Translations under genes and position numbers: made by a program | Notes under the pieces: model-generated | What the model was told of the DNA's origin: nothing | The model's input: the letters and a program-made list of their open reading frames with translations, nothing else | The model's database searches: none | Shown: positions 42,543 through 51,363 of the stretch, piece after piece | Layout: each line of letters begins with the position of its first letter | Numbering within the stretch: position 1 is the first letter of the stretch | Assembly: GCA_018373675.1 (NCBI GenBank) | Contig: JAHAGQ010000009.1 | Coordinates: 11,984 to 75,983, forward strand | Length of the DNA: 64,000 nt | From: Collinsella sp. | GTDB taxonomy: Bacteria; Actinomycetota; Coriobacteriia; Coriobacteriales; Coriobacteriaceae | Direction of reading: 5' to 3'

Positions 42543-43925
42543 ATGCACAAGGTGTATTACCAGCCTGAGGGAATTTGGGTAGGCGACATCATGCCGTACG
42601 GCGAGGACGGCACGTTCTATCTCTATCATCAGCGTGACACGCGAAACCCCGGACCTTTCGGAGAGCCGTTTGGCTGGGCACTCGCGACAACCAAGGACTT
42701 CGTCAATTACAAAGACTTTGGCGAGAGCCTTGAGCGTGGCGGCGACGAGGAAGTCGACCAGTATGTTTATGCCGGCACGGTGTTTAAGGTGGGCGACAAG
42801 TACCATGCGCTCTACACTGGTTGCAATCGCGATAAGGTCAAGGCACGCTTGATGAAGCAGGTTCTTCTTCACGCAACGAGTGACGACGCCGTCAAGTGGG
42901 AGAAGAACATCGCCGAGACGCTGCTTCCGCCCCAGGAGGGTTACGATGACCGCAACTGGCGCGATCCCTTTGTGCTTTGGGATGAGGAGAACGAAGAGTA
43001 CATGCTCATCCTCGGCACGCGTGTGGGCGAGGACAAGCGTCTGATGACCGGTCGTCTGGTCAAGTTCACCTCCAAGGACCTGGATACCTGGGAGTTCCAG
43101 GGCGACTGGTGGAATCCGGGCCTGTACACCATGTTCGAGATGCCTGATCTCTTTAAGATGGGCGACTGGTGGTATCTGGTGTTCTCCGAGTACAGTGATG
43201 GCAACAAGACCCGTTACCGCATGTCTCGCTCTATCAACGGTCCTTGGATCACTCCTGCGGACGATTCCTTCGATGGCCGCGCGTACTATGCCGCGCGTAC
43301 CGCATTTGATGGTGAGCGCCGCGTTCTCTTTGGTTGGGTTCCTACGCGTGACGAGGGCGGTGACCCCAGCTCTTACCTGTGGGGTGGCACCTTTATGCCC
43401 CTCGAGATCGTTCAGCGTGCCGACGGAACGCTCGGCACCAAGCTCCCCGACAGCATGCTTGGCGCCTTTGGCGAGGGCAAGGCTGTCGAGACCTTTGAGC
43501 TTTCCTGCGAGTCGGGCAAGGTCGAGCAGGTGCTCGCCGCGGATGCCGGCTCCACCTACTTGCTCGATGCCGACATTGAGCTCGGCGGTAACGCTGCCGG
43601 CTTCTCGGTCAAGTTCGCCGAGGACGCCGAGACTGGTCTTGCCTATGAGTTCCGCGCCAACCTGCGCGAGGGCAAGCTCGAGTTCACGCCGGCTCCCCAG
43701 TACCCGTGGTTCCAGGTCAACAACATGGGCCTCGAGCGTCCGTTGTTCTTTAAGGGCGAGGGCACTCACCATGTGCGTCTGGTCGTCGACGACGACATCG
43801 CGACCATCTTTGTCGATGATGTTGCGCTCAACGCTCGCTTCTGCAACAAGCAGGGCCAGGGTGTGGCGCTTACCGTCACCGACGGTGCGCTCAAGTGCGC
43901 AAACGCAACGATCGCGTCTCTGTAG
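42543..43925 (+). CDS. GH32-type glycoside hydrolase (atypical)
   Basis: This 460-residue protein belongs to the five-bladed beta-propeller beta-fructosidase superfamily. The predicted nucleophile region is VGDIMPYGEDGTFYLYHQ instead of the usual W-(M/L)-N-D-P-N-G. The transition-state-stabiliser motif WRDPFVL is present. The acid/base region is FEMPDLF rather than ECPDLF, with Glu retained. A beta-sandwich domain follows from about residue 310. It starts the operon with the PTS permease and a canonical GH32. It may cleave a phosphorylated fructoside other than sucrose-6-phosphate. GH43 is a weaker alternative. The ATG follows AAAGGAAGTCTCGG. Confidence 0.75.
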   Translation: MHKVYYQPEGIWVGDIMPYGEDGTFYLYHQRDTRNPGPFGEPFGWALATTKDFVNYKDFGESLERGGDEEVDQYVYAGTVFKVGDKYHALYTGCNRDKVKARLMKQVLLHATSDDAVKWEKNIAETLLPPQEGYDDRNWRDPFVLWDEENEEYMLILGTRVGEDKRLMTGRLVKFTSKDLDTWEFQGDWWNPGLYTMFEMPDLFKMGDWWYLVFSEYSDGNKTRYRMSRSINGPWITPADDSFDGRAYYAARTAFDGERRVLFGWVPTRDEGGDPSSYLWGGTFMPLEIVQRADGTLGTKLPDSMLGAFGEGKAVETFELSCESGKVEQVLAADAGSTYLLDADIELGGNAAGFSVKFAEDAETGLAYEFRANLREGKLEFTPAPQYPWFQVNNMGLERPLFFKGEGTHHVRLVVDDDIATIFVDDVALNARFCNKQGQGVALTVTDGALKCANATIASL

Positions 43926-43970
43926 CGGCAACGAACCGTTTTATGATTTAGAAAAGGAATGGAGAGGAAC

Positions 43971-45422
43971 ATGGACTACAAGGCAGTGTCCCAGCAAGTC
44001 GTCGACAACGTCGGCGGACTGGAGAACATCGAGGGCGCCACGCATTGCGTGACCCGTCTGCGTCTGGTGCTCAAGGATACGAGCAAATACAACAAGGCCG
44101 AGCTCGAGAACATCGATGGCGTCAAGGGCGTGCTGTACAACAGCGGCCAGCTCATGATCATCTTCGGTACCGGTACCGTCAACAAGGTTTACGATGAGTT
44201 TATGGCTCTGACGGGCGTTAAGGAGATCAGTGCTTCCGAGGTCAAGGGCGCCGAGGCGGACAAGAAGGGCAAGTTCTTCTCGGTCCTCAAGGTATTCTCG
44301 GACATCTTTATCCCCATCATTCCCGCCTTCGTCGGCGCTGCAATCATCATCGGCCTTAAGTCGCTGATCGTTGCCAACGGCCTCTTTGGCATGGAGGGCA
44401 GCCTCGCCGATCACAGCGAGTTCCTCAAGAACCTCGCAAGCTTCTTTGCCATTATCGCCACCACGTTCGACTACCTGCCTGTCCTGGTTATGTACAGCGC
44501 GGTCAAGCGTTTTGGCGGTAACCCGATCCTGGGCATCCTCGTCGGTATCGTCATGGTTCACCCGAGCCTTATGAACCGCAACACGTTCGTTATGGACCCG
44601 ACGGGTGCTGAGTACTGGAACTTCGGTCCGCTATCCATTCCCATGGTTGCTTTCCAGGGCGGTGTGTTCCCCGCAATCCTGACTGCCTGGTTTATGGCCA
44701 AGGTCGAGAAGATTGCCCAGAAGTACATCCCCGAGGTCGTTTCGTTCGTCTTTGTCCCGACCGTTACCCTGATTCTTGCTAACGTTGCCCTGTTCACCGT
44801 GTTCGGCCCGCTCGGCAACCTGATCGGTGACGTCCTCGCCGGCGTAATCGATATCCTGTACAACAGGATGGGCGTCTTTGGTGCCTTTGTCTTCGCCGCG
44901 TTCCTGCAGCCGCTCGTCGTTACCGGTACGCATCAGTTCATCCAGGGTATTGAGGCCAACCTCGTTGCCACGACCGGCTTCAACTACATCCAGGCCATCT
45001 GGTCGGTTTCCATCATCGCCCAGGGCGGCGGCGCCATCGGCATGTATCTCATCCACAAGAAGCACTCCAAAGAGCGCAACATCTGCATGTCGTCCTTTAT
45101 CCCGACGCTGGTCGGTATCTCCGAGCCCGCAATCTTTGCTGCAAACATGCGCTACTCGATCATCCCGTTCGTCTGCGCTTGCATCGGTGCAGGCTGCGGC
45201 GGTGCCTTCGTGAAGCTCTTTGAGGTGCGCGCTATCGGTCAGGGTCTGACCGGTGTGCTTGGCCTGCTCATCGTTACGCCCGAGACGCTCGTGTGGTATG
45301 TGGCCGGCAATCTCATCGCCTTTATCGTGCCGATCGTCTTGATCTTTGCCTACAACAAGGCAAAGGGCGTGCCGACCACCGATGAAGAGGGCGCTGGCGC
45401 TGGCTTCGACGTTAGCTTCTAG
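43971..45422 (+). CDS. PTS enzyme IIBC, sucrose/beta-glucoside (Glc) family
   Basis: This 483-residue permease has an N-terminal EIIB domain (about 1-90) with the phospho-Cys in ATHCVTRLRL (C27). A linker precedes an EIIC domain of about ten membrane segments from residue 105 onward (SDIFIPIIPAFVGAA, LVVTGTHQFIQGIE, GISEPAIFAANMR). There is no EIIA domain, so a Crr-type EIIA from elsewhere must serve it. Between two GH32 genes it most likely imports sucrose or a fructo-oligosaccharide. The ATG at 43971 follows GGAGAGGAAC. Trehalose is a possible alternative substrate. Confidence 0.85.
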   Translation: MDYKAVSQQVVDNVGGLENIEGATHCVTRLRLVLKDTSKYNKAELENIDGVKGVLYNSGQLMIIFGTGTVNKVYDEFMALTGVKEISASEVKGAEADKKGKFFSVLKVFSDIFIPIIPAFVGAAIIIGLKSLIVANGLFGMEGSLADHSEFLKNLASFFAIIATTFDYLPVLVMYSAVKRFGGNPILGILVGIVMVHPSLMNRNTFVMDPTGAEYWNFGPLSIPMVAFQGGVFPAILTAWFMAKVEKIAQKYIPEVVSFVFVPTVTLILANVALFTVFGPLGNLIGDVLAGVIDILYNRMGVFGAFVFAAFLQPLVVTGTHQFIQGIEANLVATTGFNYIQAIWSVSIIAQGGGAIGMYLIHKKHSKERNICMSSFIPTLVGISEPAIFAANMRYSIIPFVCACIGAGCGGAFVKLFEVRAIGQGLTGVLGLLIVTPETLVWYVAGNLIAFIVPIVLIFAYNKAKGVPTTDEEGAGAGFDVSF

Positions 45423-45460
45423 TTGAGCCGTTCAGCGTAATCTGAGGATAAGTCCATTTG

Positions 45461-45499
45461 AGGAAGGGCGTTCGACTCGTGTGAGTCGAGCGTCCTTCC
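45461..45499 (+). promoter_or_regulatory. Intercistronic hairpin between PTS and scrB genes
   Basis: GGAAGGGCGTTCGACTC pairs with GAGTCGAGCGTCCTTCC (mismatches in the middle). No long T-run follows, so partial termination is possible. Confidence 0.55.
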
Positions 45500-45523
45500 C
45501 CATAGACGAGAAAGTCAACGGCG

Positions 45524-46966
45524 ATGTTTAATCAAAAAAATAAGGTGACACGCGCGGACTATGAGCAGTGGCGAGCTGGACAGGACGAGACGGCGGCTCG
45601 CATCGCGTCCGACCCCGATAGGCTCCTGTTCCATGTGGAGCCTGAGCTTGGCTGGCTCAACGACCCCAACGGTTTGGTTCAGATTGGTGATACGTATCAC
45701 ATCTATCATCAATACGATCCGTTCGATGCTGCGCATGGCGGTCCAGTGCTTTGGAACCATCTGACGACAAAGGATTTTGTGACCTACGAGAATCACGGTC
45801 CCGTGCTGTTTCCCGATTCCGATTTGGATTCGAGTGGAGCGTATTCTGGTTCTGCCTTTGTACGTGATGGTAAGATTCACTACTTCTATACCGGCAACGT
45901 CAAGCATTTTGACCGCGATGATTACGACTACGTGTTGACGGGCCGTGAGCAAAACCAAATTCATATGGTTGCCGAGAATCCCGACGAATTGGGCGAGAAG
46001 CGCATGGCTGTTGGGCCGGTCGATTACCCCGACGATATCGGTACGCACGTGCGCGACCCCAAAATCCTTGAACACGACGGTATCTACTACATGGTTCTCG
46101 GCGCTCGTACGAAAGACAATCGTGGCTGCGTGCTTGTCTATGCCTCGCACGATCTAGAGGACTGGAGCTATGCGACGCGCATTGAGCCGGGCGAGAAGTT
46201 TGGCTTTATGTGGGAGTGCCCTGATCTATTTGAGCTTGATGGCGAGCTTATTCTCGTTTGCTGTCCGCAGGGTGTGCCCGCCGATGGTTGGTGTTACCGC
46301 AATCCGCACCAGTGCGTGTGGTTCTCCATCGAGGCCGATTGGGAGGCGCCGAGCTTTAAGATCACCGGGCAGGGCATGCCCCCGATGGTCGATGCCGGCT
46401 TTGATTTCTACGCACCGCAGTCCTTTGAGGATGCTGCGGGTCGGCGTTTGATGATCGGGTGGTCTGGTTGCCCCGATGCGACGGCAGAAAACCCGACGGT
46501 GGCACGCGGGTGGCAGTGCGCGTTGACGGTGCCGCGAGAGCTGAGCATACGCGATGGTAAGCTCTGTCAGCAGCCGGCGCACGAGATTGAGAAGGTGCGC
46601 GGCGACTGCGTTCGCGCGACAGGCGGTGAAACCGTTGAGGAGCCGGGCCGCCTGTTTGATCTTGTGGTTTCCTGTGAGGGCGCCAAGATGGTCGAGCTCG
46701 AAATCCGCAAGGGTGTCTTTGTGCGTTATACGGACGGGATGCTTACCCTCGATATGGGTGACGAAGGCTATGGGCGCGACCAGAGGTCGATTGAGCTCGG
46801 CGAGCTTCGCGACCTACGCGTGCTTTCGGACACTACGATGGTCGAGATTTTTGCAAATGGCGGCGAGGCGGCACTTACGAGCCGTACCTATTCGCCGGCG
46901 GTTCCGGCGATGGAGCTGCACGCCGAGGGTGCGGTATCGATGAATTTCTACCGCCTCGTGCATTAA
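45524..46966 (+). CDS. scrB: Sucrose-6-phosphate hydrolase (GH32)
   Basis: This 480-residue cytoplasmic beta-fructosidase should split sucrose-6-phosphate into glucose-6-phosphate and fructose. It has the canonical GH32 triad: nucleophile Asp in LGWLNDPNGLV (about residue 47), stabiliser in VRDPKIL, and acid/base Glu in MWECPDLFEL. A C-terminal beta-sandwich follows. It is the last gene of the LacI-linked sugar cluster. The Shine-Dalgarno is weak. It differs clearly from the atypical GH32 at 42543, so the two are not recent duplicates. Confidence 0.9.
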   Translation: MFNQKNKVTRADYEQWRAGQDETAARIASDPDRLLFHVEPELGWLNDPNGLVQIGDTYHIYHQYDPFDAAHGGPVLWNHLTTKDFVTYENHGPVLFPDSDLDSSGAYSGSAFVRDGKIHYFYTGNVKHFDRDDYDYVLTGREQNQIHMVAENPDELGEKRMAVGPVDYPDDIGTHVRDPKILEHDGIYYMVLGARTKDNRGCVLVYASHDLEDWSYATRIEPGEKFGFMWECPDLFELDGELILVCCPQGVPADGWCYRNPHQCVWFSIEADWEAPSFKITGQGMPPMVDAGFDFYAPQSFEDAAGRRLMIGWSGCPDATAENPTVARGWQCALTVPRELSIRDGKLCQQPAHEIEKVRGDCVRATGGETVEEPGRLFDLVVSCEGAKMVELEIRKGVFVRYTDGMLTLDMGDEGYGRDQRSIELGELRDLRVLSDTTMVEIFANGGEAALTSRTYSPAVPAMELHAEGAVSMNFYRLVH

Positions 46967-47116
46967 CCGTGCATGGAGTACGATTGGACTTGCTGGGCGG
47001 AATGTGTCGCAGTTACCGCGGCCAGCTACCGTTTATCGCGTATAGCGACCGTTTGCGGAATAAGTAACACTCCTTAATAAACCGTGTAGAATCTCAGGAT
47101 GCACGGAGTTTTCCAG

Positions 47117-47161
47117 GGAGACGCTGTCCTTTGTTGTGTGCAAGGGGCGGCGTCTCTTTGG
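47117..47161 (+). terminator. Hairpin upstream of the DegV gene
   Basis: GAGACGC/GCGTCTC with inner CTGTCCTTT/AAGGGGCGG-type pairing is followed by TTTGG. It may be a terminator or a leader attenuator. A TAGAAT box lies upstream at about 47088. Confidence 0.45.
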
Positions 47162-47241
47162 CGCTTGGACGCCGTTGTGCAACAGTGCGGCGGCGCGTGC
47201 CATGTATTGAAAAGCCAATGTTGAGATGGGTCGTGATAATA

Positions 47242-48096
47242 ATGGGCAAGTACGTAATCGTGGTTGAGTCTGGGTCGGATGTGACGCCGGAGCTTTGCGA
47301 ACGCTACGGCATCGTGCGCGTGCCCATGCATGTCATGATTGGTGACGAGACCGTCGAGGACGGCTCGATCGATCCGCTCGAGATTTATTCACGCTGCAAC
47401 GAGTTTGGCGTAATGCCCAAGACCAGCGGCTGCGCGCCTGCGGATTTTGCTCACGTGTACGACCGTATCCATGCCGAGCAGCCCGATGCGACCATTCTGC
47501 ATCTTGCGTACTCCGAGGCCACGACCTGCTCGCATCAGTCCTCCAAGATTGCAGCTAAGGGCCGCGACTACGTGTTCTCCATGGACACGCGCTTTGTCTC
47601 GGTGGGCCAGTCGCTTGTTGTCGTCGAGACCGCCAAATACATCGAGGCTCACCCCGATGCCACCGTCGACGAGATCTTTGCATTTACGAACTCCGTCATG
47701 GACCGTGTGCTGCTGGGCTTTGTTCCTACGGACCTTGCCTTCCTTAAGGCAGGCGGTCGTCTGTCCAACGTGGCATTCCTCGGTGCCCACCTGCTCAAGA
47801 TTAAGCCCTGCATTGAGGTGACGGGCGGCAAGTTCGTGGCGACCAAGAAGTTCCGCGGTTCTATGCTCAAGTGCGCCCGTGCCTTTATTGACCACATGGT
47901 TGCCAAGGGCGAGATCGACTACTCGCATATTGGCCTGGCGTATTCGGTGGGTCTTTCCGAGGAGTTGCGCGACGACATGGAAATCTATGCGCGCGACCTG
48001 GGCTTTAAGGACATTACCTGGACTCAGGTTGGTGGCGTCATCTCGAGCCACTGCGGCCCGACCGCCTTCGGTGCGGTGCTCACGCTTAAGGCGTAA
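47242..48096 (+). CDS. DegV family fatty-acid-binding protein
   Basis: This 284-residue protein has the two-domain DegV fold, in which family members bind a fatty acid and some act as FakB partners of fatty acid kinase. Landmarks are VIVVESGSDVTPEL, KTSGCAPADF (with the Ser/Thr fatty-acid site region), YSEATTCSHQSS, GFVPTDLAFLKAGGRLSN and the C-terminal HCGPTAFGAV. The start at ATG 47242 gives the usual N-terminus; an ATG at 47218 is possible. No kinase gene (fakA) is adjacent. Confidence 0.85.
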   Translation: MGKYVIVVESGSDVTPELCERYGIVRVPMHVMIGDETVEDGSIDPLEIYSRCNEFGVMPKTSGCAPADFAHVYDRIHAEQPDATILHLAYSEATTCSHQSSKIAAKGRDYVFSMDTRFVSVGQSLVVVETAKYIEAHPDATVDEIFAFTNSVMDRVLLGFVPTDLAFLKAGGRLSNVAFLGAHLLKIKPCIEVTGGKFVATKKFRGSMLKCARAFIDHMVAKGEIDYSHIGLAYSVGLSEELRDDMEIYARDLGFKDITWTQVGGVISSHCGPTAFGAVLTLKA

Positions 48097-48174
48097 AGGC
48101 CGCAGGTGAGCGTTCTTCAGCCTGACATCTCGACGTAGACCCCAGCCATGGTGATGGGGGATAGATTAAAACGT

Positions 48175-48223
48175 GCCATTCTAGCCCGAGACGTTTAAAC
48201 GCAAGCGCATGGGCTAGAATGGC
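48175..48223. promoter_or_regulatory. Inverted repeat upstream of pflA
   Basis: GCCATTCTAGCCC (48175-48187) and GGGCTAGAATGGC (48211-48223) are exact complements. Between them is the palindrome CGTTTAAACG. It could be an operator or an attenuator. Confidence 0.5.
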
Positions 48224-48270
48224 TCTGGCATTTTAATTGGTTGCATCCAAGGAGAGGCAAGGTAGCGGGA

Positions 48271-49089
48271 ATGGCTGAGATGACGCTTGAGGGTGTGGAC
48301 GCTCGTCCTGAGGATTCCGCATTTGCCCTAGGCCGCGTGCATTCAATCGAGACGATGGGAACGGTCGACGGACCCGGCATTCGCTTTGTGGTGTTTGTCC
48401 AGGGCTGTCCCATGCGCTGCGCGTATTGTCACAATCCCGATACCTGGTCGGTTAACGGCGGCACCATGGTGACCGTCGAACACCTGATGGATGAGTTCCA
48501 GAGTAACCACGAGTTCTATCGCAGCGGCGGAATTACGGTTTCGGGCGGCGAGCCGCTCCTACAGCCTGAGTTTTTGGCCGACCTGTTCCGCGCCATGCAC
48601 AATAACCCCGATGGCCGCGTGCATACCTGCCTTGACAGCTGCGGATATGCGTTTGATCCCAATCACCCCGAGAAGTTCGATGCCGTTCTCAACGAGACCG
48701 ACATGGTGCTGCTCGATATTAAGCATGCCGACCCGGTCGAGCATAAAAAGCTGACTGGTTGCGATCCCGCACGCATCTTGGCGTTTGGCGATGAGCTTGC
48801 ACGTCGCAAGATCAAGGTTGTTATCCGTCACGTGGTGGTGCCGGGCATTACCGACACGGTGGAGGAGTGCGAGAAGCTCGGTCGCCTCATCGCTCCATGG
48901 CACAACGTGGTGGGCCTGGAAATGCTGCCATATCACACGATGGGTGTCGTCAAGTACGAGCAACTGGGCATTCCCTATAAGCTCGAGGGCGTGCCCCAGA
49001 TGGATACCGCGCGCATGCCCGAGCTGCGCAATGCCGTTATGACCGGCATGAAAAAGCGCCGTGCGGAGCTCAGGTCGGCCATCGGCTAA
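48271..49089 (+). CDS. pflA: Pyruvate formate-lyase activating enzyme (radical SAM)
   Basis: This 272-residue radical-SAM enzyme abstracts hydrogen from the glycine of pyruvate formate-lyase. The 4Fe-4S motif is C46-x3-C50-x2-C53 in GCPMRCAYCHNPDTW. The glycine-rich SAM motif SGGEPLLQPEF follows. GTVDGPGIRFVVF and IRHVVVPGITD are typical of PflA. The ATG at 48271 was chosen. ATG 48280 and a TTG at 48241 are alternatives, since the Shine-Dalgarno AAGGAGAG sits 14 bases upstream. Here its target must be the separate small glycyl-radical protein at 40685 docked on the catalytic protein. Confidence 0.95.
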   Translation: MAEMTLEGVDARPEDSAFALGRVHSIETMGTVDGPGIRFVVFVQGCPMRCAYCHNPDTWSVNGGTMVTVEHLMDEFQSNHEFYRSGGITVSGGEPLLQPEFLADLFRAMHNNPDGRVHTCLDSCGYAFDPNHPEKFDAVLNETDMVLLDIKHADPVEHKKLTGCDPARILAFGDELARRKIKVVIRHVVVPGITDTVEECEKLGRLIAPWHNVVGLEMLPYHTMGVVKYEQLGIPYKLEGVPQMDTARMPELRNAVMTGMKKRRAELRSAIG

Positions 49090-49215
49090 CAAGCCATTTT
49101 TGCCCCTTTATGATATCCGAGCTGTACTGGCCTAACGGCTTGGTGCAGACACGGTTGAGTCAAAATGCTGGTACCATACCGTGGATAAGCAGTTTTCACA
49201 GGTTTGGGGGATGGT

Positions 49216-49956
49216 ATGCCTACCATCGCAATCATCGGTGCGCTCGAAAAAGAGGTTGCGCAGATTAAGGAAGAGCTGAGTGGCGCGCATGAGTCGCAGG
49301 AGGCGGGCTTGACCGTTGTGAACGGTGGGCTTTCGGGTCTGACAGTAGTCGCCACGACGGCGGGCATGGGGACCGTGAACGCCGCTGCCGCAACGCAGCA
49401 TCTCATCAGCAAATACGCCCCGCAGGCCGTAGTGTTTTCGGGCATTGCGGGTGGCCTTAACCCTAAACTGCATATTAACGACGTGGTTATAGGCAAGTGC
49501 CTGCGCTATCTGGATACCGATACGGCACTCATCGCCGAGTCCGCGCCGGGGCTCGAGGAGTTTGTCTCGACGCCGGTGTTGGCTGATGTCGCCGCCGCCG
49601 TGCTTGCCGAGCGTGGATTTGTGGATGTCTCGGCGGATGAGACTTCTGCGGAGAAGGACCCCAAGCAGTTCCTGTGTGGCACTATCGCCACGGGTGACCG
49701 CTTTGTTACTGGTGATGCCATGCGTAACGCTGCGATTGAGGCCACGCATGCCGATTGCGTCGAGATGGAGGGCGCGGCAATTGCGCACATCGCGGCCAAG
49801 AATGGTGTCGATTGCCTGGTGCTGCGCGCTATCAGCGATAATTGCGACGAGGCATATGACGCGTTTTGCGAGCGCGAGTTCGATCTGGACGAGTACGCTC
49901 GCACCGCGAGCGGCATCACGCTCGATATCGTCCGCCGCATTGCCGCTGCGCAATAG
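49216..49956 (+). CDS. mtnN: 5'-methylthioadenosine/S-adenosylhomocysteine nucleosidase
   Basis: This 246-residue hydrolase removes adenine from methylthioadenosine and S-adenosylhomocysteine, recycling SAM by-products. It begins IAIIGALEKEVAQIKEEL. It has VVATTAGMGTVNAA, FSGIAGGLNP, the SGD-like GTIATGDRFVT segment and the nucleoside-binding VEMEGAAIAHIA. A catalytic Asp lies in LRAISDNCDE. The ATG at 49216 follows GGGGGATGGT. The following GTPase gene is only 38 bp away and probably shares the transcript. Confidence 0.9.
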   Translation: MPTIAIIGALEKEVAQIKEELSGAHESQEAGLTVVNGGLSGLTVVATTAGMGTVNAAAATQHLISKYAPQAVVFSGIAGGLNPKLHINDVVIGKCLRYLDTDTALIAESAPGLEEFVSTPVLADVAAAVLAERGFVDVSADETSAEKDPKQFLCGTIATGDRFVTGDAMRNAAIEATHADCVEMEGAAIAHIAAKNGVDCLVLRAISDNCDEAYDAFCEREFDLDEYARTASGITLDIVRRIAAAQ

Positions 49957-49994
49957 CGCGTCTATTTGTAAGAACCTACGACCAAGGAGTGTCC

Positions 49995-50585
49995 ATGGCC
50001 GATTCCATTAACTATCAGCTTGCCAAGTTCGTTGCCAGCTACGGCAAGGTTTCGCAGATTCCCGAGTCCACCTGCCCCGAGGTGAGCTTTGTCGGCCGCT
50101 CCAACGTGGGCAAGTCGTCGATCATGAACAAGCTCTTTGGCCGCAAGAACCTGGTCAAGGTTTCCAGCACGCCGGGCAAGACGAGCAATATCAATTTCTT
50201 CGAGGCCGACGACGTGCACTTTGTGGACCTGCCGGGCTACGGTTTCGCGCGTCGCTCCAAGGCCGAGCGCGATCGTTGGGCCGAGCTCATTGGCGACTTT
50301 TTCGACTCCGAGCGCAGCTTTAACTTGGTCGTCTCGCTGGTGGACATTCGCCACGACCCCAGCAAGCTCGACCACGACATGATCGACTATCTACAGGGCA
50401 ACGAGTTCAACTTTATCGTCTGCCTCACCAAAGCCGATAAGCTCAGCCGCACCCAGCAGGCCCGCCAGGCAGCAGCCATCAAAAAGCAGCTCAACGTCCC
50501 GGCCGAAAACGTGATCATCACAAGCTCCCAGACCGGTACCGGCATCGACGAACTCAAAAAGCGCATCGCCGAGGCCTGCCTCTAA
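49995..50585 (+). CDS. engB: Ribosome biogenesis GTPase YsxC/EngB
   Basis: This 196-residue GTPase acts in assembly of the large ribosomal subunit. G motifs: G1 GRSNVGKSSIMN, G2 region STPGKT, G3 DLPGYGFARRSK, G4 TKADKLS, G5 TSSQTG. Length matches the family. The ATG at 49995 follows AAGGAGTGTCC. The palindrome with a T-run just downstream may terminate it. Confidence 0.95.
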   Translation: MADSINYQLAKFVASYGKVSQIPESTCPEVSFVGRSNVGKSSIMNKLFGRKNLVKVSSTPGKTSNINFFEADDVHFVDLPGYGFARRSKAERDRWAELIGDFFDSERSFNLVVSLVDIRHDPSKLDHDMIDYLQGNEFNFIVCLTKADKLSRTQQARQAAAIKKQLNVPAENVIITSSQTGTGIDELKKRIAEACL

Positions 50586-50616
50586 TCGGGCTGCAGCCCC
50601 TCAAAAGCTCCCATCT

Positions 50617-50669
50617 ATATCACCCCAGTGATAGTTATTGGTAAACTATCACTGGGGTGATATTTTTTA
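50617..50669. promoter_or_regulatory. Perfect 20-bp palindrome: operator of the toxin-antitoxin operon and engB terminator
   Basis: Arms 50617-50636 and 50644-50663 are exact complements around a 7-base loop, followed by a T-run and then AGGAGGTCGAT and the toxin start. As DNA it fits an HTH autoregulator operator; as RNA it fits a Rho-independent terminator for engB. Confidence 0.7.
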
Positions 50670-50679
50670 GGAGGTCGAT

Positions 50680-51363
50680 ATGGAGCTTTGGCACGGGTCG
50701 GAGGTTGTTGTCGAGCATCCATCGTTGGATAAATGCAGGCAATTCAATGACTATGGGCGCGGGTTTTATTGCACACCGCATGAGGAAATGGCAATGGAGT
50801 GGGCATGTCGGACCGAGTCTGATGGCATTGCCAATCGATATGAGCTTGATTTAGATGGCCTTGCGATTTTGGATTTGGAATCAGGTGAGTTCTCGATTCT
50901 CAACTGGCTTGCAATTCTGGCGAATAACAGAGAGTTCAATGTTTCAACGCCAGTAGCACGCGAGGGGCTTCGTTATCTGCTGGATAACTGCCTGATTGAT
51001 ATTTCTCCCTATGACGTTATTCGAGGCTATCGTGCAGACGATTCCTATTTCTCGTTTGCAAGACAGTTTGTCAACGGCATGATCTCGCTCAGGCAATTGC
51101 AGCGCATTATGTTTTTGGGGGATTTGGGCACTCAATATGCGCTTATGAGTGAGCGCGCGTTCTCGGCGATCAGGTTCTGCGATTGGAAGCAGGTCTCGGG
51201 AGCTGAGTTTTATCCCAAACGATTTGAGCGAGAACAGAACGCTCGACGTAAGTATCTGGATACGGTAAACGGATTTGACTCTGATGGTGTTGACATTAGG
51301 GATTTGATGGCAGGGAGGGTTGATTTGAATGATCCAAGAGTTAACGGATTGTGGGCCGAGTAG
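50680..51363 (+). CDS. DUF3990 protein, putative toxin of a toxin-antitoxin pair
   Basis: This 227-residue protein begins ELWHGSEVVVEHPSLDKC and has FNDYGRGFYCTPHEEMAMEW. This is the DUF3990 signature, a family with ADP-ribosyltransferase-like HGS and GxGFY motifs. The conserved His (residue 5) and Tyr in GFY are the features seen. The C-terminus (about 130-227) is not recognised. Base composition is much more AT-rich than flanking genes, suggesting transfer. The ribosome site AGGAGGTCGAT is strong. It overlaps the next gene by 35 bases. A toxin role is inferred from layout and family, not shown. Confidence 0.75.
   Translation: MELWHGSEVVVEHPSLDKCRQFNDYGRGFYCTPHEEMAMEWACRTESDGIANRYELDLDGLAILDLESGEFSILNWLAILANNREFNVSTPVAREGLRYLLDNCLIDISPYDVIRGYRADDSYFSFARQFVNGMISLRQLQRIMFLGDLGTQYALMSERAFSAIRFCDWKQVSGAEFYPKRFEREQNARRKYLDTVNGFDSDGVDIRDLMAGRVDLNDPRVNGLWAE

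Noticed and set aside
47131..47241. Upstream extension of the DegV gene
   Set aside because: The extra 37 residues overlap a leader hairpin and are absent from the family.
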